Shown here piece by piece: positions 58,600 through 64,000 of a stretch of 64,000 bases of DNA. Both the position numbers and the translations under genes were made by a program. The stretch is from positions 19,553,001-19,617,000 of the forward strand of contig BSBM01000904.1 of assembly GCA_027924585.1 (NCBI GenBank), in the 5' to 3' direction. Each line of letters opens with the position of its first letter. The stretch's first letter is position 1. This DNA is from Larix kaempferi (Eukaryota; Streptophyta; Pinopsida; Pinales; Pinaceae). The notes under the pieces are model-generated. The model was not told the origin of the DNA and did not search any database. It was given only the letters and a program-made list of their open reading frames with translations.

Positions 58600-59780
58600 G
58601 GGAAGAATGCCATGATCGAGGAGTATCAGTCGATCATGAAGATGTTTGGGATGCAATTCTAAAGGGTAGTCTGTAGTGACTTCCAAGAGGATCTACAAGA
58701 TCAAGCATGCTGCAGGTGGTAGCATAGAGACTTTTGCTCCTGTAGCCAGATTCACTTCCATTAGATCCATACTTGCTCTGGCTGCAGTGATGAAAGGGAA
58801 GATACATCAGATGGATTTCAAGACATCTTTCTTGAATGGTGTAGTTGAAGAGGAAGTGTATGTGGAGTAGCCACTTGGTTCTGAGACACATGACAGGGAG
58901 TCATATATGTGTAGAACTTGGTATGGTAGGATAGACAGCTTTCTATCCAGTTTGGGCTTTATCAAGAGTAAAGCGGATTCCAACCTTTACTACAATGTTG
59001 AGGAAGGCAATCCAGTGATACTACTTTTGTATATGGATGACCTGTTTATTACAGGTGAAGATAGATTGACTGCCGACACGCAGCAGAAGCTTGCTGCCGA
59101 GTTCAAGATGAAGACTTGTGGATGATGCACTATTTTCTAGGTATGGCACAGTGTAGATGGAATCTTCCTTGGACAAGGGAAGTATGCAGTAGAGATCTTG
59201 AAGAGGTTCGGGATGATGGACTGCAAGGCTATGGCCACATCTATGGCATCAAACCTGAAGCTTCTGTGTGATGCTTCATCTGATCCGGTTGATGTCACTG
59301 TGTATTGTCAGATGATTGGGTCCTTGATGTACGTGACAAACACGAGACCAGATATTTCCTTTGCGGTGAACACATTGAGCCTGTTCCTGACGGATCCGAG
59401 AGATGTTCACCTGGTTGCTGTAAAGCATATTTTGAGGTACCTGAAGGGTACGGTTGATTATGGGCTTAAGTATGATGCGAATCAAAAGTTTAATCTGCAG
59501 GGTTATGTTGATTCAGATTGGGCAGACAGTGCTGCAGATAGGAAGAGCACATATGGGTGCTGCTTCAGTATGGGATCAGGTGTGATCTCTTGGTTTAGCA
59601 GGAAGTAGTCCTGCGTAGCACTGAGTACAGCCGAAGCAAAGAGGAGCATGGAAGCTTCTGTATTTTGTAATGGACGAGCAGATTGCAGATGTGTTGACGA
59701 AGCCACTAGCTAGAGTGAAGTTCGAATACTTCAGAGAGAGGCTTGGTATTCTTCAGATCGATGTCACTTCAAGGAAGAAG
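58600..59780 (+). pseudogene. Copia-D RT and RNase H remnants
   Basis: Pieces read NAMIEEYQSI (58606), FLNGVVEEEVYVE then TAG (58868-58870), RIDSFLSSLGF, LLLYMDDL in which the YVDD box has become YMDD (near 59020), MKRFGMMDCKAMAT to GYVDSDWADSAADRKS (59198-59608, ending TAG), then a jump from STAEAK to the last part of RNase H (QRGA-like to TKPLARVKFEYF). Deletions removed KKALYGLKQAP and most of RNase H after AEA. Clearly dead. Confidence 0.88.
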
Positions 59781-59879
59781 TGATGGACACATTTGCTGAA
59801 GCCATTCCAAGCATGTTGGAAGGAGGATCCTTCACATGGCTGTGGATGTAAGTGCTGGATGATGAGCATCAAGACGATG

Positions 59880-60440
59880 CTCCAGTTACTGCTCTGTATA
59901 TGCATCAGGAGGATGCTGGATATGATCAGTTGGATCATTTATATGTATATGTATGTACGCATCATGTTGGATGTTGGATACGATCAGTTGGATCATTTAT
60001 ATGTATATGTATGTACGCATCATGTTGGATGCTGGATATGATCAGTAGGATCATTTGTATATGTTTTGTATATGCATCATGTTGGATGCTTGGACCGTGT
60101 ATCTGTATATGTATCAGGTGGATACTGTGTATGATCAGGTAGATCATGTATGTTGATATGTATCAGGTATGAGCAGGTGGATCATGATTTTGTATTTGTA
60201 TCAGGTGGATACATTGTATGATCAGGTGGATCATGTATGATGATATGTATTAGGTAGATACTTGGTATGCATCAGGTAGATGCATTATATGATCAGGATG
60301 ATCATGGATGACGAGCTTCAGGATGTTGCTCCAGATGACATGCAGCAGGATGTTGCAGTGATGATGATCAGGATGATCATGTATACATCAGGATGATGTA
60401 TGGTGAGTATCAGGATGATGTATGGTGAGTATCAGGTTGA
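59880..60440. repeat. Copia-D 3' minisatellite block 1
   Basis: Degenerate units with CATCATGTTGGATG, GATATGATCAGTTGGATCAT and ATCAGGTGGAT, related to Copia-A block 9290-9840. Confidence 0.78.
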
Positions 60441-60479
60441 TACTTTGTGGCCGTGGACAGGTTGTGCAGATAAGCATAT

Positions 60480-61070
60480 AATAGTGCCCTGGGAGGTTTG
60501 CAGATTCTCTTGCTAGGTTTTGCTGCTGGCATATAATAGCTCCCTGGGAGATTTGGCAAACGCTCTTTCGAGGTTTTGCTTTGGGAGGACATATAATAGC
60601 GCCCTGGGAGATTTGCAGATAGTCTTGCAAGGTTTTACCTATGGCATATAATTTGGCCCTGGGATATCTGGCAGATGCTCTTTCGAGGTTTTGTCCTATG
60701 GCATATAATAGCGCCCGGGGAGATCCTATAGGTTGAGCTGTGTGCTCGTAATAAGTCCTGGGATGCTCTTGCAAGGTTTTGCCATGACCACATGTAATAT
60801 CACCCTGGGAGATCCGATAGGTTGGGATGTGTTCCCGTAATAAGTCCTGGGATGCTCTTGCAAGGTTTTGTGGTGACCACATATAATAGCGCCGTAGGAG
60901 ATTCGATAGGTTGATCTGTGTGCTCGTAATCAGTCCTGGGATTCTCTTTCATGGTTTTGTGGTAGGGTCACATGTAAAAGCTCCCTGGGAGATCCGATAG
61001 GTTGGGCTGTGTGCCCGTAATAAGTCCTGGGATGCTCTTGCAAGGTTTTGTGACGCACGTAATAAGTCCT
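60480..61070. repeat. Copia-D 3' minisatellite block 2
   Basis: About eight units of roughly 60-75 bp with CATATAATAGCGCCCTGGG, GAGATCCGATAGGTTGG and CTTGCAAGGTTTTG, related to Copia-A block 9885-10385 but with more units and different variants. Confidence 0.8.
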
Positions 61071-61131
61071 GATATTTCCACAGTATGGCTAGTGATGATG
61101 AAGACCTGCAGGTGGTGGGCCTACATCCAGT

Positions 61132-61173
61132 ATGAAAAAGGACTGGCTGTGTAGAACTTCCTATGACGAGTAG
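61132..61173 (+). CDS. Conserved 13-codon frame in Copia 3' module (copy D)
   Basis: ATG 61132 reads MKKDWLCRTSYDE then TAG 61171-61173. The protein is identical to Copia-A, although two codons differ silently (CTG for CTC, GAC for GAT). This occurs in an element whose gag and pol are wrecked. Confidence 0.45.
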   Translation: MKKDWLCRTSYDE

Positions 61174-61302
61174 ATTCAGAGATTGATTGAGATAGCAGTA
61201 GCATTGACGATGACGATGATTCGAGGATGATGATTCGTTGATGATGATCCAGAGAAGAAGACTTGTGCTAGCAGATCTGTGTCGAGAAATACCTTCCTAG
61301 TT

Positions 61303-61311
61303 AAGAGGGAG
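61303..61311 (+). promoter_or_regulatory. Copia-D polypurine tract
   Basis: AAGAGGGAG lies directly before LTR start TGTTGATG. Confidence 0.88.
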
Positions 61312-61957
61312 TGTTGATGTATATGTAACTTCAGAATGTATTTCACATATATGTATATTGTATTCCTATAGAGATGTTATTATTCCTCTATACGGAAGTG
61401 TCGTCATTTATATTGTAAGTGTCGTAACTTATACTTGATGGGTTATTAGACCACCTTGTTGAGGTCGGCCCTGTATAAGTCATGTGGGTCAAAGGGTTAT
61501 TAGACCACCCTATTGGGGGTCGGCCATGTGGGTCAAAGGGTTATTAGACCACCCTAGTGGGGGTCGGCCTAGTTAGCATTATGTTAAGTGGTTAAGTTGA
61601 GGCCGACCTAGTTCAGTAAAGGTCAAGTCAAGTTAGTGTATAAATAGAGAGTGTGTCTCTCTCATTTTACACATTCTATTCTCTCACTCACACTTGGGAG
61701 AGTGGCGCACTTGTGGAGGAGGAGGCTTTGCTGCTAGGAGAAGACTATCTCTTGTATTTTGGTTGTATCATTGCTCTATCTATCTTTGAGGAAGTTATCG
61801 GGGTTTTTCACCTTTATGGTTTTCCTCAAGTAAAATCTGTGTCTCTTGTGTGCTTGCATTATTGTGTCCATGATTGATATGCTGTAGATATGCTGTACAT
61901 GTTGTTCACTCAGTGAAGATCCTAGATCAGATTGAAGTAAATTCTGAAAATTTAACA
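61312..61957 (+). repeat. Copia-D 3' LTR with triplicated U3 unit
   Basis: 646 bp. Three tandem units of GGGTTATTAGACCACC...GTCGGCC occupy 61440-61569, followed by a TATA box (GTATAAATAGAG, about 61639). It ends TTTAACA at 61957 and is followed by TAGAT of the 2.04-kb repeat. Confidence 0.92.
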
Positions 61958-64000
61958 TAGATTTCATCATTCTTGTATTTAGCATAGCTTAAGTTTGTTG
62001 CATTTTATTTCCCATTTGAAAAGATACAAATTTCACACAAATTTTTTTTAAAAATTTTATAGTTTAGATCTCATTTCTAGTGAGTTTTAGGCAACTTATG
62101 TTCACTGGTCTGTTTTCCCATACAAACTATTTTCGAACAAAAATCTCAAGTTTTTTCATGTTTTTGGGCTTAAATCTTTTAGATTAGACTTGGTAGTTTT
62201 AAAATTTTTGGATTTCTGACACTTAATGGGTGCATGTTGAGTGTATTTCTTGAGTTTTTGTAGGTTCCTGGAAAGAAGGGATAAATTTGTTGAAGCATAT
62301 TCGAAGAGGAACGAGCACTTTCAAGGAGAAGATCAAAATCAAGAAATAAACCAACAAAAACACAATCTCCTTTTTGTACTAGCCTTCAGGGGCTTCCAGG
62401 TTTTAATTGTAAATTTTTGTTTATCTTAAGTTTCCTAGAAAAGTCCTTCAAGGTTTTCAAACCCAAGGCAATTGTACACGATTAATAAAAAATTCAAGTG
62501 GAGGGGCCTCCACTTTTTTGGTTTTCTTCCCCATTTGGGGAAGAGTGTTGTGATTGGGTTAGATCTTTTCAATTTTTGCTTTAGAGTAGTTTTTATTTCA
62601 TCTTGTATTTCTCTTCCAAGCCTTCGACTGGAAGTTGTATCCTTGGGATCCATTCTAGGGGCAGGACCACATAATTTGTGGCTACTCTTCCTTCCCCGTC
62701 AATTTCCTTGGTAGAGCTTTCAGCTAGCTGGAAATTCTCAAGTGCGGGCAGTTCTTAGAGGTTGACCTTGTTCGGAGGTTGATCCCACCTTTAGTGTAAA
62801 ATTGCTTGGTAGAACAATAAATACTTCATTTATTTCATTTTATTTTGCAAGTAGCGTGCTAGCTGTGTTTCATATCTATTGAGCTACCACATGATTTTAA
62901 TATTACAAAGTTTCAATATCCTGTTTTCACAACTGCTTCTTGTTTCTTAAAATAAACAAAGTCTCTTGAACTTGGCCAAGTCCAAGTCAAGAGCACTCTC
63001 TGTCGGAGAGCATTGTAAATTTGCACTTTCCCCTTGCATTAGGCATTTTAAAGTCGGAAGTCTCTTGAACTGTGGTCTTAAGACTGAGTCAAGAGCGCTC
63101 TCTGTCGGAGGGTTGAACAAGTGCTCTTAATTTAATAAAATATTTCAACCCACATTTCCCCCTAATAAATCTACTTTGGTTGATTGTCCAACACCCGTAT
63201 GCTCTGCCAACCGGAAACGGTTGGGCCAGTACCCAGAAAGGTGAAGGTTTTGCTATACTCACAAGTGATAACATAATTAAAATTTTACCCAAAACCAAAA
63301 CCAGTATCAAATCATTGAGGTGCTTCCTGAAACAGGTGGTGCCGGGAATCCACTGTCAGACTCGAGGGCAGTCAAGCCGTAAGTACACTTGTCCTCTTTG
63401 CAATCTGGGTGCTCCCGACATACCATCTAAGAGGTTGCCAGTATTTGTTCATGGTTAAGGTTCCACTCTTTTGATATCCTTGGTTTTAGCCTTAATAATC
63501 AAGACCACTAAAATCTTTAATTTACCAAGATAAGCTGCAAAACGATTTCACGAACATTTATCTCGAACACTTGTATCAAGCAACTCAAGCACTCAAACTT
63601 TTTTTACTCCATAAGGCACTGGTCCTTAATCACATATTTTATTTGCTTATTATCAATCTGGAGTACTTGTGTTAATTTTCGTATAAAGAGTGTTTTATAT
63701 CTGATTCAGTGTATGTCTTATCCTCTCTTGCAACGTGGATTGCGTTATCTTGGTTTTATTTAAGGCATTATTTGGTCTCATCACATAATAACTCCTAAAC
63801 AACACCCATCCGCATCATTCACACTTAAAAACTTAAAAACACAAGAGCCTTAGTGAAACTCTTTGTAGGGACTACCCCCGTTGTCTTCGTTAGGAGTTAG
63901 CCTAAACGAAGGAGCTAGGATTCAGGTGACAGTACCTGGCTCATTGCTTGTCCCCAAGGCCACACCTCTCCCCACTTTCCAGTGAGGGAGACAACTTTCG
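61958..64000 (+). repeat. 2.04-kb direct repeat, copy 2 (runs off the window)
   Basis: Begins exactly at the Copia-D 3' LTR edge and matches 54101-56143 base for base in length. It continues beyond the window. Confidence 0.93.

Larger units (their letters stand above)
56165..61957 (+). mobile_element. Copia-D: deletion-ridden Ty1/Copia element
   Basis: A 5' LTR remnant (56165-56308), primer site TGGTATTAGAGC at 56309-56320, leader, a stub of gag (56870-56965), about 0.9 kb of foreign non-coding sequence, an integrase scrap, an intron-like segment (58078-58496), RT-RNase H pieces (58600-59780), two minisatellite blocks, a conserved 3' module with 13-codon frame, polypurine tract 61303-61311 and a full 3' LTR 61312-61957. 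The 3' LTR is followed at once by copy 2 of the 2.04-kb repeat. The 5' LTR lacks its first ~500 bp, so the left side suffered a deletion and no target duplication can be shown. Confidence 0.9.

Noticed and set aside
1-64000. tRNA, rRNA or telomere-type sequence
   Set aside because: Reading both strands I saw no tRNA T-arm signature in context, no rRNA strings and no telomere arrays; the only tRNA matches are primer sites of LTR elements.

Overview
This is a eukaryotic plant nuclear window made almost entirely of transposable elements, with one recognisable host gene. The plant call rests on four things: Ty1/Copia LTRs followed by an initiator-Met tRNA primer site, a Ty3/Gypsy LTR followed by a tRNA-Asp primer site, hAT transposases with a BED finger and a DUF659-like domain, and five exons that read as plant-type MRE11. 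The density, nesting and decay suggest a large, repeat-rich vascular plant genome (gymnosperm or fern scale). The species cannot be read from the sequence.

Layout. 1-1835: decayed reverse-strand Copia pol (Copia-0). 1865-2480: old inverted copy of a repeat found again near 54-56 kb and 62-64 kb. 2722-15846: reverse-strand Copia-B, split by the full-length forward Copia-A (4016-11221) with a GCAAT target duplication. 16810-17922: five consecutive, in-phase MRE11 exons. 18835-25190: old LTR-type repeat interrupted by hAT-1 (19521-23394). 26640-37590: Copia-C, interrupted in RNase H by hAT-3 (which carries hAT-4) and just after its pol stop by hAT-2. 37824-42193: deleted Gypsy element with intact LTRs. 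43176-44334: small hAT-5. 46933-48800: solo LTR-like unit with GAGGT duplications. 49850-56143: Gypsy-type long-LTR material with a tRNA-Asp primer site. 56165-61957: deletion-ridden Copia-D. 61958-64000: second copy of the 54.1-56.1 kb repeat.

The Copia elements A-D are relatives and show a shared plan not confined to gag-pol. The space between pol and the polypurine tract holds family-specific minisatellites followed by a conserved module. That module contains a 13-codon reading frame (MKKxWLCRTS..) kept in all four, with third-position changes. Their U3 regions carry one to three copies of a GGGTTATTAGAC...GTCGGCC unit. Copia-B and Copia-D both lack integrase and carry the same ~418-bp intron-like segment in that place.

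The hAT elements share a terminal core (CNANGTTGC-like), but each family has its own G-rich subterminal motif. No mobile element here looks capable of making an intact protein set. The MRE11 exons are the only sequence with signs of ordinary host function, and their flanking introns must be very long if the gene is whole.
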